Made by a program: the position numbers and the translations under genes. The notes beneath the pieces are model-generated. The model searched no databases and had not been told where the DNA came from. It worked only from the letters and a program-made list of their open reading frames with translations. Source: Longitalea luteola (GTDB taxonomy: Bacteria > Bacteroidota > Bacteroidia > Chitinophagales > Chitinophagaceae). Taken from it: a stretch of 64,000 bases of DNA. The stretch spans positions 1-64,000 of the forward strand of contig NZ_JAFIQX010000006.1 of the NCBI RefSeq assembly GCF_017356035.1, written 5' to 3'. Every line of letters begins with the position of its first letter. The stretch's first letter is position 1. Positions 7,032-16,950 of the stretch are shown piece by piece.

Positions 7032-10000
7032 ATGAATAAAATAACCGGTATACAGACTGTCCTCATTTTTTTCACCTCGTGCCTGGTTTCATTTGGGCAG
7101 GTGATCACCCTAAAGGAAAAGATCTCCATTGAGTTAAGGAACACTACTGCTGCGCACGTAGTGGAAGAATTGGATAAACGCAGCAACTACACGTTTTCGT
7201 ATACACGAGATCAATTAGAAAAGATACCCATCAGATCTTTTGTTTTCAATAATACCTCACTCGGCAATGCATTAGATAACCTGCAACGCCTCGCCAATCT
7301 TGAATTCAACCTGCTGGGGAATACCATTGCTGTAAAGGTCAGCGCGGCGCTGGCAGCGGTACCTTCCTTACCAGCCAGTGCAAAGCCCGGTAAGATAACC
7401 GGTATTATCCGCAATGAAAAAAATGAAGTGATGCCAGGCGTTTCCGTAACAGTAGAATCGTCGGGTAAGGCAACCACCACTTCAGTTAATGGTGAGTATA
7501 TATTATCGCTGCCTCCCGGTAACTACACCTTGCAGTTTTCATTTGTAGGGTTTCAGACGCGCCGAATTACCGACGCCGTGGTAAAGGAAGAACAAGTAAC
7601 CGACCTGAGCGTTGTGCTTACGGCAGCTACCAAACAAATGCAGGCAGTTGTGGTTACCAGCGGCGCCCGCAAAGAAAGTACCCGTTCACTACTGATGACG
7701 CAAAAGAACAACGCCGGCATGACAAATGGTATCAGCGCCGAGCAGATCCGCGTTACTGCAGATAACAACACGGCGCAGGTATTGAAAAGGGTAAGCGGTA
7801 TTACCGTACAGGGCGACAGGTTTGTAACCATTCGGGGCGTAAGCGACCGCTATAATAACGTGTTGATCAACGGCTCCTCATTGCCCAGTACAGAACCAAA
7901 CAGAAGAAATTTCAGTTTTGACATTGTTCCCAGTTCACTCGTTGATAACGTAATTGTAAACAAAACTGCAACCCCTGATCTGCCTGGTGAATTTACAGGC
8001 GGTATGGTACAGATCAATACCACCGATGTACCCTTTCGTAATTTTTTGAACATTGGCATTGGTACCGGATTTAATACCTCAAGTACAGGCAAGAATTTTA
8101 TAAGCCATAAGCGCGATAAAAGAGCCGCTTTAGGCATCATAGATGAAGATAGAAAATGGTTTGGCGATGGCAGGGTATTCGATCAACAGCAATATGTAAA
8201 ATATCATGGCAGCAGAGATACAGCTGCCATGCGTAATATCGGCAAACAGATACCTAATCGCTGGCAAACTTACCAGTATCAATACCGGCCTATGCAGAAC
8301 TACCAGCTATCGGGTGGTTTAAGCAAAAAAGTTTCTGACAACAGCACCGTTGGTGCAGTAGCCGCGATTACTTATCGTAATGAAATGCTGTTTGAAGAAG
8401 GCGAAGCCCGTAGTCTGCAGAATTACGATTACAATATCCAAAGAAACCGCTACAATACGACGATCGGCGGTATTGTGAATGCAGCCTTTAGATCAAAAGG
8501 CCATAAACTGGCCCTGAAAAACCTGTACAACAACAGGTACAGCAATCAGTACGACGACCGCTACGGTTATCAGATCAGCAATTCCGGATTTGAGAACCGC
8601 ACCGGCGAAACCACCCTGGCCAACCGGATGATCCAAAGCAGGGTAGAGGGAGAGCATAGTCTGCTTAACGCAAAATTGAGGGTTGACTGGTATGGCGATT
8701 ACATTACGATGAAACGCGAACAACCAGACGGACGTTATCTTGTTGGCCGCGATGCTGATTCAGGCAGGCATACCTACCTGTACAATTTCGGCGAACGCAA
8801 CTTATTCTGGGGCGGATTGTATTCGGCTACACTTAATGAAAAAAGGATCAACTATGGTGGAAACTTCAGCATACCTTTTACCGTGGCAAAAGCAAAACAG
8901 ACTCTTAAAGCCGGTTATGCCTATTCGAAAAGGGAAGCTGACTATGATGCTACGGGTTTGCGGATCCTTTCTACAGATGTAGATTTTGAAAAGAACCACC
9001 GCGGCCTGCCTTACTATACCATCGTTACCCAGGAGGCCATTGCCAATGGGAGCCTGATATATGTACCCACCTACATCCGGTCGGAAAGTACGGGTGACCG
9101 CTATGACGGCGAGCAACTTCTTAAAGCCGGGTATGCCATGCTTGATCTGAAAATATTACAGCACCTGCGACTGGTGGGTGGCATGCGGTATGAACATAAC
9201 AAGGTCACCATGTCTACCGAAACCTACAATACCGATGGCTTTCCGGTATTCAGCGATTCCGTGTATACCGAGAAAGACTGGTTGCCTTCCGTTAACGTCA
9301 TCTACAGCATTACCGACAAATTAAATCTCCGGGCGGCCTATAGCAAAACACTGGCAAGACCCGATTTTGTAGAAAGGTCGCCCTATGTGTATTTCGACTT
9401 TGTGGAGCAGTTACAGGTAACCGGCCAGAAAGCATTACAGGTTACCCGGATCAAGAACTATGATTTCAGGGTCGAATATTATCCAAGCGGTAATGAGATC
9501 CTGTCTGCATCCATATTCTACAAGGATTTTGATAAACCGGTAGAGCGTTTCTATATTCTCGGAAGCCCCAATAACCTGGTAGAGTACTGGAACCTGTACA
9601 GCGCTACCGCCAAAGGTGTGGAAGCGGAGATCAGGAAATCGTTATCATTCATAGCGCCGGCTTCCAGCTGGTTGCAAAACCTCACCTTCAGCGCCAATGC
9701 TACTTACCTCGAAGGAGAGATAAAATACCTTGTTACCAAAAGTCCGTTTACACAGAAAGATACCAGCTATATTGATAATGGCAGCCGGCCTATCCAGGGT
9801 TTATCGCCTTATATAATTAACACCGGCCTGAATTATCAATCGAAGAACTGGGGCTTTAATGTGGCTTACAACCGATTCGGTCGCCGCATCATAAATGGAG
9901 GAACCAATCCCCGCATCATCCAATATGAAAATCCACGGGATGTAGTAGATATACAAATAAGCACGCAGCTGATGAAACAGAAAGCAGAGCTCCGGTTCAA

Positions 10001-10193
10001 TATATCTGACCTATTGAATCAGTATACCATCTATTACAGTAATAATATTAAGTACTCGGAAGGAGGTGGTCATCCTACGGAAAAAGACAATAACGACCCC
10101 AAGGGATCGGCTTATAATGAAGCGCTTGATTTCGCTACCTACAAAGTAAAGAAAGGAACCAGTTTCAGCATAAGCCTCACTTACAAACTATAA
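7032..10193 (+). CDS. TonB-dependent outer-membrane receptor with STN domain
   Basis: A 1053-residue outer-membrane transporter. Order: signal peptide (1-22), STN secretin/TonB signalling domain (~30-100), carboxypeptidase-regulatory-like beta domain (~120-205, GIIRNEKNEVMPGVSVTVE), plug (~225-335, VLKRVSGITVQGDRFVTIRG) and a 22-strand-type barrel ending YKL. The STN domain and the upstream sigma/FecR pair indicate a trans-envelope signalling receptor. Unlike the other two receptors in the window it has no SusD partner and lacks the RagA-type plug words, so it is closer to the general TonB receptor class than to SusC. The substrate is unknown. The neighbours are T9SS cargo and PorV rather than glycan enzymes. 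Confidence 0.93.
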   Translation: MNKITGIQTVLIFFTSCLVSFGQVITLKEKISIELRNTTAAHVVEELDKRSNYTFSYTRDQLEKIPIRSFVFNNTSLGNALDNLQRLANLEFNLLGNTIAVKVSAALAAVPSLPASAKPGKITGIIRNEKNEVMPGVSVTVESSGKATTTSVNGEYILSLPPGNYTLQFSFVGFQTRRITDAVVKEEQVTDLSVVLTAATKQMQAVVVTSGARKESTRSLLMTQKNNAGMTNGISAEQIRVTADNNTAQVLKRVSGITVQGDRFVTIRGVSDRYNNVLINGSSLPSTEPNRRNFSFDIVPSSLVDNVIVNKTATPDLPGEFTGGMVQINTTDVPFRNFLNIGIGTGFNTSSTGKNFISHKRDKRAALGIIDEDRKWFGDGRVFDQQQYVKYHGSRDTAAMRNIGKQIPNRWQTYQYQYRPMQNYQLSGGLSKKVSDNSTVGAVAAITYRNEMLFEEGEARSLQNYDYNIQRNRYNTTIGGIVNAAFRSKGHKLALKNLYNNRYSNQYDDRYGYQISNSGFENRTGETTLANRMIQSRVEGEHSLLNAKLRVDWYGDYITMKREQPDGRYLVGRDADSGRHTYLYNFGERNLFWGGLYSATLNEKRINYGGNFSIPFTVAKAKQTLKAGYAYSKREADYDATGLRILSTDVDFEKNHRGLPYYTIVTQEAIANGSLIYVPTYIRSESTGDRYDGEQLLKAGYAMLDLKILQHLRLVGGMRYEHNKVTMSTETYNTDGFPVFSDSVYTEKDWLPSVNVIYSITDKLNLRAAYSKTLARPDFVERSPYVYFDFVEQLQVTGQKALQVTRIKNYDFRVEYYPSGNEILSASIFYKDFDKPVERFYILGSPNNLVEYWNLYSATAKGVEAEIRKSLSFIAPASSWLQNLTFSANATYLEGEIKYLVTKSPFTQKDTSYIDNGSRPIQGLSPYIINTGLNYQSKNWGFNVAYNRFGRRIINGGTNPRIIQYENPRDVVDIQISTQLMKQKAELRFNISDLLNQYTIYYSNNIKYSEGGGHPTEKDNNDPKGSAYNEALDFATYKVKKGTSFSISLTYKL

Positions 10194-10227
10194 CGATTAA
10201 CAGGATTTTTATTTAAATGATATAGTA

Positions 10228-10953
10228 ATGCGTCGAATTTATTTATTCAACAAAATGGCATTTTCAGGATCGATCATCTTCGCCTTATTGATCACCGGTT
10301 GCTCAAAGAATGAGCGGGCCATTGAAGAAACGAGGTATACCACCCTTGAATTGAAAGCGATAACGGTTGATCCGTTGTTGCTGCAGTTCACCGTTGATGA
10401 AACACAGCTGAACGACTTGTTGGCTACACCTAATGCAAGCACCACGTTTCCTGTTAAATACTTACACCCTACCCATCGTTTCCGGGTAATGGATCAGTAC
10501 AGCAATACGCTTATGGCTGATACAATGATCGATTATAAGGCCGGAGAAAAGAACACCATCACTTTTTTTCAACCGGTTGCCGGTGGCAAACTGGTGTTGG
10601 TTGGTCCGCCCGTAAATGAACCGCTGCCGCCTGCTGAGAAAAAGAAGATCTCCATTGTATATTCCTTACCTGCAGTTCCTGACAAGGTAAAAGTTGTTGT
10701 AGACAACAGTCTCAGCGGCACTTCAGGCTCGGACTATATACCGTCTGACAGCTTTTCTTTGAAAAGAGGGGAATTCTCTCCTTATTTCTGGAGCTGGAAC
10801 AACCGGAAACCAAAGCTAAGAATATATGATACTAATGATAACCTGATATTAGAGGTTAATAACAGCCAGTTTGCAGAGGCCATTGCTGATTTCTCCATTT
10901 TTAGTTTTTCAGGTATTTCCGCCGGTTCTGTATCACTTACCAAACTTTATTAA
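10228..10953 (+). CDS. Uncharacterised surface or periplasmic lipoprotein
   Basis: A 241-residue lipoprotein. The N-terminal signal ends in a lipobox (LLITGC, Cys ~25) followed by SKNE. The rest is predicted beta-rich with no catalytic motif that I recognise. Two similar-sized halves may be Ig-like beta sandwiches (up to ~115, and from ~140 to the end), separated by a Pro-rich linker (VGPPVNEPLPPAEKK). It starts 34 nt after the TonB-receptor stop and ends 21 nt before the MBG-protein gene, so it belongs to the same operon and may be a receptor-associated surface lipoprotein. Confidence 0.78.
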   Translation: MRRIYLFNKMAFSGSIIFALLITGCSKNERAIEETRYTTLELKAITVDPLLLQFTVDETQLNDLLATPNASTTFPVKYLHPTHRFRVMDQYSNTLMADTMIDYKAGEKNTITFFQPVAGGKLVLVGPPVNEPLPPAEKKKISIVYSLPAVPDKVKVVVDNSLSGTSGSDYIPSDSFSLKRGEFSPYFWSWNNRKPKLRIYDTNDNLILEVNNSQFAEAIADFSIFSFSGISAGSVSLTKLY

Positions 10954-10974
10954 TTCTATACAACTGTCGTTAAA

Positions 10975-13659
10975 ATGAGATCTGTTTATACGCTAATCAT
11001 TGTATTATTCATTACACAGCTTTCTTTTGGTCAGGTTGCCCTTACACCTGTGATCTTTCCAAGGTATGTTCAGGGAGGCGGTACCAATTCAGCTAAAGTG
11101 CCTTTTGTATGCAGGGTTACTATTACCGGGTTGAACGCCAATACCACCTACCGGTACTACAACAGGTTTGTAACATCGATTACTGATCAGGGCAATGGCG
11201 AAGGCGTGTATTATCTGATCAAACCGAATGGCAGTTTATTCAGGGCGTCTTTTCCAAGCTTGTCGAGCGTCAGCAATAATGCCGGTGTACTTACCACCGA
11301 TGGCTCCGGATCATACACCGGCTGGTTCATTACTGAGCCTGGTTCTGGTGCAGCCTCTATCTTTGTGCCTAATACTGAAATTTATTTCCGCATAATCCTG
11401 AATGATGGTACCAGTTCATCTTCGCCTGTTCATCGCCCTACCGTTACCATTCCGGTAAAAGTGATCGATTTTGGTAGTGGCGCAACGGAAGGAACTGCCA
11501 TACGCAGCACACCGGTAACAGGCGGTACGGCCAGGAACTTCGTGTTTCTTTGGGATGTTACTGATCCTATAGGAGCGCAGCCGGTATCCGGAACCTATAT
11601 AGAAGCCGATGAAATTGATAACAGTTCCGGTTTGGGGTTTGCGTCCTTTTACGTCGACCATGTAAATAATAAGAGCCAGACATGGGGCACCATTATTCCC
11701 AATAACCTCCCCAACGGCATTAAAAGGATCAACCAGTACAGTGTAACCGGTGCCGTTGAAACAGGGTATAAAATTTCTACCAATAGCCTGTGGCCCGTGG
11801 AAGGGGGCGGCAAAGCCAGTACAGTTAATCCCAACGGCGGGTCAACAAATGTCATTGTATTAAATGGAGCAATCGCCCGGCTCGATGGCGCCAACCTCAA
11901 AACCGATCAAACCATTACATTTAATGCTTTAACTGCCAGAACATACGGCGACGATAACTTTGATGCGGGCGCAACAACTAGTGCAGGTTTGCCGCTAACA
12001 TATGCAAGCGACAATACCGCTGTAGCCGAAATTGTTACCGTAAATAACCAGATGCTGGTTGCCATTAAAGGAGCAGGTAATGCCAACATTACCGCCAGCC
12101 AGCCCGGCGATGATTTCTTTAACGCGGCCAGCCAGAAAGTGGAAGTTTTAACTGTTAATAAAGCGGAACTAACCGTCACTGCCGATGATCACCAGGTACT
12201 GCAGGGAGATCCCATTCCTGCGCTTACCGTAACTTATTCAGGATTTAAGAATGGTGATGACGCAGCGGATCTCAGCACACAGCCTGTTGCCACTACTACA
12301 GCCAGCCAGTCATCACCCGCTGGTGACTACGAGGTCAGACCGGATGGTGGTGCTGCTGCCAACTACGATTTCAAATATATATCGGGCAAGTTAACAATAG
12401 TGCCTTCGAAGCAACCGCAAACCATAACGTTTGCACCTGTTCCTGATAAAACCTATGGGGACGTTGCTTTTGATCCGGGCGCCCGCGCAGGGTCGGGTTT
12501 ACCCATTAAATATGTGAGCAGCAATACAGCAGTAGCCGATACTGCCAATGGCAGGGTCGTGATAAAAGGGGTTGGAACTACTACTATTACCGCCAAACAG
12601 GATGGCAACAGTGGCTGGCTCGCAGCTCCCGACGTAAGTGTTACGCTTACAGTAAATAGAGGCAAATTGACAATTACCGCAGAAAATAAAACACGGAAAG
12701 TGGGAGAGCCCAACCCAACCTTTACTTTACTTTATTCAGGATTTGTTTATGGAGAAACTCCTGCCGTGCTCACTGCACAGCCGGTGGCAGCTACCACTGC
12801 AGCTGTCAATTCTCCAGCCGGTACTTATAAAATTACCGTAAACGGCGCAGCAGCTGCAAATTATACGATTGATTATGTTGAAGGTGATTTGATAATAGAA
12901 CCACTCGCCGTTCAGACAATTACATTTACCGCATTTTCAGAAAAAAAATATGGGGATGCCAACTTCAGGCTCAATGCTTCGGCCAGCAGCAATTTGCCGG
13001 TCACTTTTAGCAGCAGTAATCCGGCAGTTGCTATTATCAGGAATGATTCACTCATCATTCTTACAGCAGGTACCAGCGTTATCACTGCTTCACAAAGTGG
13101 TAATGCCATTTGGGGACCTGCCAGCGCATCGCAAACCCTTACAGTGCAAAAAGCAAGGCTGATCATAAAAGCTGATACTTTGACTAAAAATGAAGGCCAA
13201 CCTGTTCCTGCACTTACTATTACTTATAGCGGATTTGTGAAGAATGAAGATGCAGGTGTATTGACCGCTTTACCAACGGTTACCACCACCGCTACCGCCA
13301 ATTCGGTACCGGGCAATTATCCCATTATCGTAAGTGGCGCTGCTGCCCTTAATTATTCGGTAGCGCAGTTGAACGGTGTTGTTATTGTACTGCCGGGGCA
13401 CGGGGCTGTACAGGATAATATGTTCGCTTATATCAGCAGGCCCGGTCAGTTACAGGTAAACATCTTTTCAGTGACCGGCGGCAAAGGTGTTATTCAGTTA
13501 TTCGACCTGAATGGAACCCGGCTGGTTAATGTAAATGTGGCGCTCGGCAAAGGGAATAACACATTTCAGGTGCCTGTAGGTAATGTAGCTCCGGGCATAT
13601 ATAGTGTGCGGACGGCTGTAGCCGGTGTGTTGCTGAAAACGAAATTGATCATACAATAA
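10975..13659 (+). CDS. T9SS-secreted protein with three Ig-like/MBG repeat pairs
   Basis: An 894-residue exported protein: signal peptide (1-20), an N-terminal domain of about 285 residues, three tandem repeat units starting near residues 311, 481 and 647, and a C-terminal T9SS sorting-like domain (~815-894, ending LLKTKLIIQ). Each unit begins with QTITF and a YGD motif (bacterial Ig-like) and ends with an MBG-type half (ITYSGF or VTYSGF, then NY). The N-terminal domain is shared with the protein at 16951-18372 and I know no name for it. A PorV-like gene follows 67 nt downstream, which supports T9SS export. The repeats probably form an extended stalk that presents the N-terminal domain at the cell surface. 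Confidence 0.87.
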   Translation: MRSVYTLIIVLFITQLSFGQVALTPVIFPRYVQGGGTNSAKVPFVCRVTITGLNANTTYRYYNRFVTSITDQGNGEGVYYLIKPNGSLFRASFPSLSSVSNNAGVLTTDGSGSYTGWFITEPGSGAASIFVPNTEIYFRIILNDGTSSSSPVHRPTVTIPVKVIDFGSGATEGTAIRSTPVTGGTARNFVFLWDVTDPIGAQPVSGTYIEADEIDNSSGLGFASFYVDHVNNKSQTWGTIIPNNLPNGIKRINQYSVTGAVETGYKISTNSLWPVEGGGKASTVNPNGGSTNVIVLNGAIARLDGANLKTDQTITFNALTARTYGDDNFDAGATTSAGLPLTYASDNTAVAEIVTVNNQMLVAIKGAGNANITASQPGDDFFNAASQKVEVLTVNKAELTVTADDHQVLQGDPIPALTVTYSGFKNGDDAADLSTQPVATTTASQSSPAGDYEVRPDGGAAANYDFKYISGKLTIVPSKQPQTITFAPVPDKTYGDVAFDPGARAGSGLPIKYVSSNTAVADTANGRVVIKGVGTTTITAKQDGNSGWLAAPDVSVTLTVNRGKLTITAENKTRKVGEPNPTFTLLYSGFVYGETPAVLTAQPVAATTAAVNSPAGTYKITVNGAAAANYTIDYVEGDLIIEPLAVQTITFTAFSEKKYGDANFRLNASASSNLPVTFSSSNPAVAIIRNDSLIILTAGTSVITASQSGNAIWGPASASQTLTVQKARLIIKADTLTKNEGQPVPALTITYSGFVKNEDAGVLTALPTVTTTATANSVPGNYPIIVSGAAALNYSVAQLNGVVIVLPGHGAVQDNMFAYISRPGQLQVNIFSVTGGKGVIQLFDLNGTRLVNVNVALGKGNNTFQVPVGNVAPGIYSVRTAVAGVLLKTKLIIQ

Positions 13660-13726
13660 CTACAAGCCCCTGTTTACTGAAATAAGGAGAATCAAACAAC
13701 GAATTAATTATCCAAAACATTTTGTG

Positions 13727-14836
13727 ATGAAGAAGTCATTTCAATCTGCTGCTTTTGTTTTGCTTACCTTACTAACCGGCGGACCTTTTTCGCTTCATGC
13801 GCAGGAAAATAGCACTATTAATATAACCACTACAGCTGTTCCTTTTTTGCGTATCTCACCAGATGCCCGCAGCGGAGGTATTGGTGATGCAGGCATCGCT
13901 TTAAGTCCCGACGCTAACAGCGTTTTCTATAACCAGGCCAAAATACCGTTTGCCAAAAAACGGTCCGACATAGCGGCTACCTATACGCCCTGGTTGAAAG
14001 AGGTAGCAGATAACATGTACCTCGCTACGCTGGCAGGTTATCATCAGCTCGATGAAGGACAGGCCGTATCTGCATCTTTGCGTTATTTCAATGCAGGTGA
14101 TATTCTGATGGTGGATTATAACGGGAATAAACTGCAAACCGTTCGTCCGCGCGAATTTGCTTTAGATTTCGGCTACAGCAGAAATTTATCTGATCAATTC
14201 GGAATTGGCGCTGCCGTGCGGTATATTTCTTCCAAACTCGTTACTGGCAATGTGAATGGCACCAATTACAAAGCCGGTAATGCTATTGCGGCCGACATTT
14301 CTGTATTTTACAATGGCGTTACTGAAAACGATCGCGGCTGGAGGGCCGGCCTGTCATTATCTAACCTGGGTTCCAGGATAGGGTATACCGATGATTCGAA
14401 CAATAAGGATTATTTACCTGCCAGTCTGGGTATTGGAGCGTCTTATACTGAAGTGTGGGATGAAGATAACAAAATGACCTTTGCGTTGCAGGCAGATAAA
14501 TTACTGGTGCCCAAAATTCCTGAAACAACAGAAGCCATGCCCGCTTACCGCGATAAAAGCGTTGTAGGCAGCTGGTTCGATTCATTTGATAATGGTGCTT
14601 TGCAATTGGCGTTTGGTGCCGAGTATGGCTTTAAAGACCAGTTGTTCCTGCGCATAGGGTACAACAGCAAATCTTATTCTTACGGCAACTGGCAATATGT
14701 GACCGCCGGCGCCGGGGTTCGGTTCAATATGGCAACGGTTAATTTTTCTTATCTCGTTCCTACTGGTGACAAAGTGAATAGAAATCCATTGAGCAATACA
14801 GTACGGTTAGGCCTGTTGTTTGGTATAGACAAGTAG
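13727..14836 (+). CDS. porV: PorV-like T9SS outer-membrane protein
   Basis: A 369-residue outer-membrane beta-barrel of the PorV/LptO (FadL-like) family. It has a signal peptide (~1-24) and, just after it, the family signature FLRISPDARSGGIGDAGIA. Alternating barrel strands follow, and the protein ends with LGLLFGIDK. PorV shuttles CTD-tagged cargo from the T9SS translocon to the attachment complex. ATG at 13727 is used; an adjacent GTG at 13724 is the other option. It lies inside a cargo locus rather than beside T9SS core genes, so it may be a dedicated paralog rather than the housekeeping PorV. Confidence 0.88.
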   Translation: MKKSFQSAAFVLLTLLTGGPFSLHAQENSTINITTTAVPFLRISPDARSGGIGDAGIALSPDANSVFYNQAKIPFAKKRSDIAATYTPWLKEVADNMYLATLAGYHQLDEGQAVSASLRYFNAGDILMVDYNGNKLQTVRPREFALDFGYSRNLSDQFGIGAAVRYISSKLVTGNVNGTNYKAGNAIAADISVFYNGVTENDRGWRAGLSLSNLGSRIGYTDDSNNKDYLPASLGIGASYTEVWDEDNKMTFALQADKLLVPKIPETTEAMPAYRDKSVVGSWFDSFDNGALQLAFGAEYGFKDQLFLRIGYNSKSYSYGNWQYVTAGAGVRFNMATVNFSYLVPTGDKVNRNPLSNTVRLGLLFGIDK

Positions 14837-15458
14837 TTACATACTCTTTGAAGAAATTGCGATTAGTAACATGAAGAAGCAAACCGTTACCTTTTGAAAA
14901 TACAGCTGAATGGCAGCTGCTCTTGTATGACAAGGGCAGACTGCCAGACGGCACAATTCGACGAATATTTATTTCTTTTCTGCAAGAAACTGCACGACCC
15001 CGTTTGAATGAATCACATCCTTTAACCCAACGGATCGCGGATGTGCAAATGCTATACTATAAACAAAGACCCGATCCCGAAAATCCTGTTCAGGCCTGAT
15101 CCAGACTGTTAATCACATTTTATAAATACTTGCCGGATACACGGTGGTGAACATGTATTGTCCTGCATGTCTGCGAGCGCTTTTTTCCGAACGCTATTGT
15201 ATTATGGTTACCTAAATGGACAAGCGCAATATTAACAAAACAACAACTAATTGCTAATTCGTTTGTGATCGGATTTTTTAATTGTGCTGATGATTATTTT
15301 TACATAGAAGATCATGGTTAACCGAAATATATTGGCTGCAGATAAAAATGCAGTTCAATGGTGTAACAACCCGCCGATTCAAAGCAAATAAAAACCAGTA
15401 AAAGATTACCTGTTTCATATACCATTTCAGTAATTGTTTAAACCAAATTAAATTAATC
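14837..15458. other. 622-bp intergenic region with possible gene remnant
   Basis: No clear gene. An open stretch at 14875-15099 (75 codons, stop TGA) reads like coding sequence (for example AEWQLLLYDKGRLPDGTIR) but has no ATG near its start, so it may be a decayed gene. The part from 15100 on is AT-rich and presumably holds the promoter of the beta-helix lipoprotein gene, but I found no convincing -33/-7 pair. Confidence 0.4.
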
Positions 15459-16820
15459 ATGAAAAGACTTATCCTGAGCATGGCAGTGCTCGCAGTTGCT
15501 GCCGGTGCTTGCAAAAAAAACGGAGCCGACAAAGGTTTTGAACCTCGCAGCACATTTGCTGGTCCTTATGCTGACACGATCACTTTGCCTTTGACCATTA
15601 CAACTGACACAGAGCTGGATCCCGGCATTCTGTGGGTATTGGATGGCAAAACGTATGTAACTAATGGCGCTACCCTGATCGTGCCAGAAGGAACCCGCGT
15701 TGAAGCAAAGAAAAAGTCAACCAACGATTCAGCTTCAGCTTTGATCATTACCCGTGGCAGCCAGTTGTTTGCTGTAGGTAATGCACAAAACCCTGTAGTT
15801 TTCACGTCACACGAAGCCAATCCTGCCAGCGGCGACTGGGGTGGTATCGTGTTGTTGGGTAACGCGCCTTTGAACAGAGCCGATGCTACCATCGAAGGTA
15901 TCAACCTGCCCAGCGTTCCTGCAGGTGTAGATATTAATTATGGTGGTGGTGCTGCCGGTCAGGGCGATGTTAACCATAAAGCCGGTGAATTACAATATGT
16001 GCGCATTGAGTATGCTGGTGCTGCTATTGCAACTGACAATGAGCTGAATGGTTTAACCTGCGGTGGCGTAGGTGCTGGTACTGTGCTGGATCATATCGAA
16101 GTTGCCTATGGTAATGACGATGCATTCGAGTTCTTTGGTGGTACAGTAAATGCTAAATACCTGTTCGCACTGGCTCCGGATGATGATGCATTTGATTTCG
16201 ATTTCGGGTACAGAGGTCATATTCAATATGCTGTTTCAGTGCTGGATCCTAATGAAACCTATTCAGCCAATCCTAACGGTATTGAAAGTGATAACAATGG
16301 AACCGGTGCAGCTGATCAGCCATTCACCAATCCGTACATCTCTAACATGACTGTGATCGGTTGGTCAAATGCTATCTCTGGTACATTAAGTGCCGCTCAC
16401 TTCCGCAGACACAGCCTGTACGATGTGCGCAACTCAATTTTCATTGGTTTCCCCAGAGGTATCAGACTGGAGTCTACTCCTACCATCAACCATGCCAGCC
16501 ATTTTTCTCATAACATAGTGCATGCTTTCAATGCATCACAAGTACTGGATCCGGTAACTGCTCCTTTCGGCGCTGGCATCTTTACATCAACTGCATCAAA
16601 TTCAAATGCTGATGTTGTGTTGAACAATCCATTTAACCTGTCTAGCCCCGATTTCAGAATCGTAGCTGGTTCAAATGCCGCTACACTGGGTACAGACTTT
16701 ACCGGTTTAGACGGTTATCCTGGTTTCTTCACCGCTACCAGCTATCGCGGTGCCTTTGACGTAGTGGCTGCAGGTAATACCAACAACTGGTTAGCCGGCT
16801 GGGCCAAATACGATTATTAA
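15459..16820 (+). CDS. Surface lipoprotein with beta-helix-like repeats
   Basis: A 453-residue lipoprotein with signal and lipobox AAGAC (Cys ~18) followed by KKNG. The body is Gly/Asn/Asp-rich with right-handed beta-helix character: TNGATLIVPEGTRVEAKKK, then GDWGGIVLLGNAPLNRA, an acidic DDAFEFFGGTV / DDDAFDFDFGYRG stretch that could bind Ca2+, and short repeated strands to the end. No catalytic residues are apparent. The family is common in Bacteroidota next to TonB receptors. It lies between the PorV-like gene and the second T9SS cargo gene, 622 nt after PorV and followed by a strong terminator, so it is probably its own transcription unit within the locus. Confidence 0.82.
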   Translation: MKRLILSMAVLAVAAGACKKNGADKGFEPRSTFAGPYADTITLPLTITTDTELDPGILWVLDGKTYVTNGATLIVPEGTRVEAKKKSTNDSASALIITRGSQLFAVGNAQNPVVFTSHEANPASGDWGGIVLLGNAPLNRADATIEGINLPSVPAGVDINYGGGAAGQGDVNHKAGELQYVRIEYAGAAIATDNELNGLTCGGVGAGTVLDHIEVAYGNDDAFEFFGGTVNAKYLFALAPDDDAFDFDFGYRGHIQYAVSVLDPNETYSANPNGIESDNNGTGAADQPFTNPYISNMTVIGWSNAISGTLSAAHFRRHSLYDVRNSIFIGFPRGIRLESTPTINHASHFSHNIVHAFNASQVLDPVTAPFGAGIFTSTASNSNADVVLNNPFNLSSPDFRIVAGSNAATLGTDFTGLDGYPGFFTATSYRGAFDVVAAGNTNNWLAGWAKYDY

Positions 16821-16864
16821 TCATTATCCATTTCATCATTCATGAAACAGGTAATTTTTTAAAT

Positions 16865-16902
16865 ATACCGGGTGTCCTTTCGAAGGGATGCCCGGTATTT
16901 TT
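16865..16902 (+). terminator. Rho-independent terminator
   Basis: A 16-bp stem (ATACCGGG and CCCGGTAT at its base, three G-T wobbles) with a minimal loop, followed by TTTTT. It ends the beta-helix lipoprotein transcript. Confidence 0.85.
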
Positions 16903-16950
16903 AATTCGGTAATATGATGGCCAAGCTATACAACCATTAAAAAATATTTT

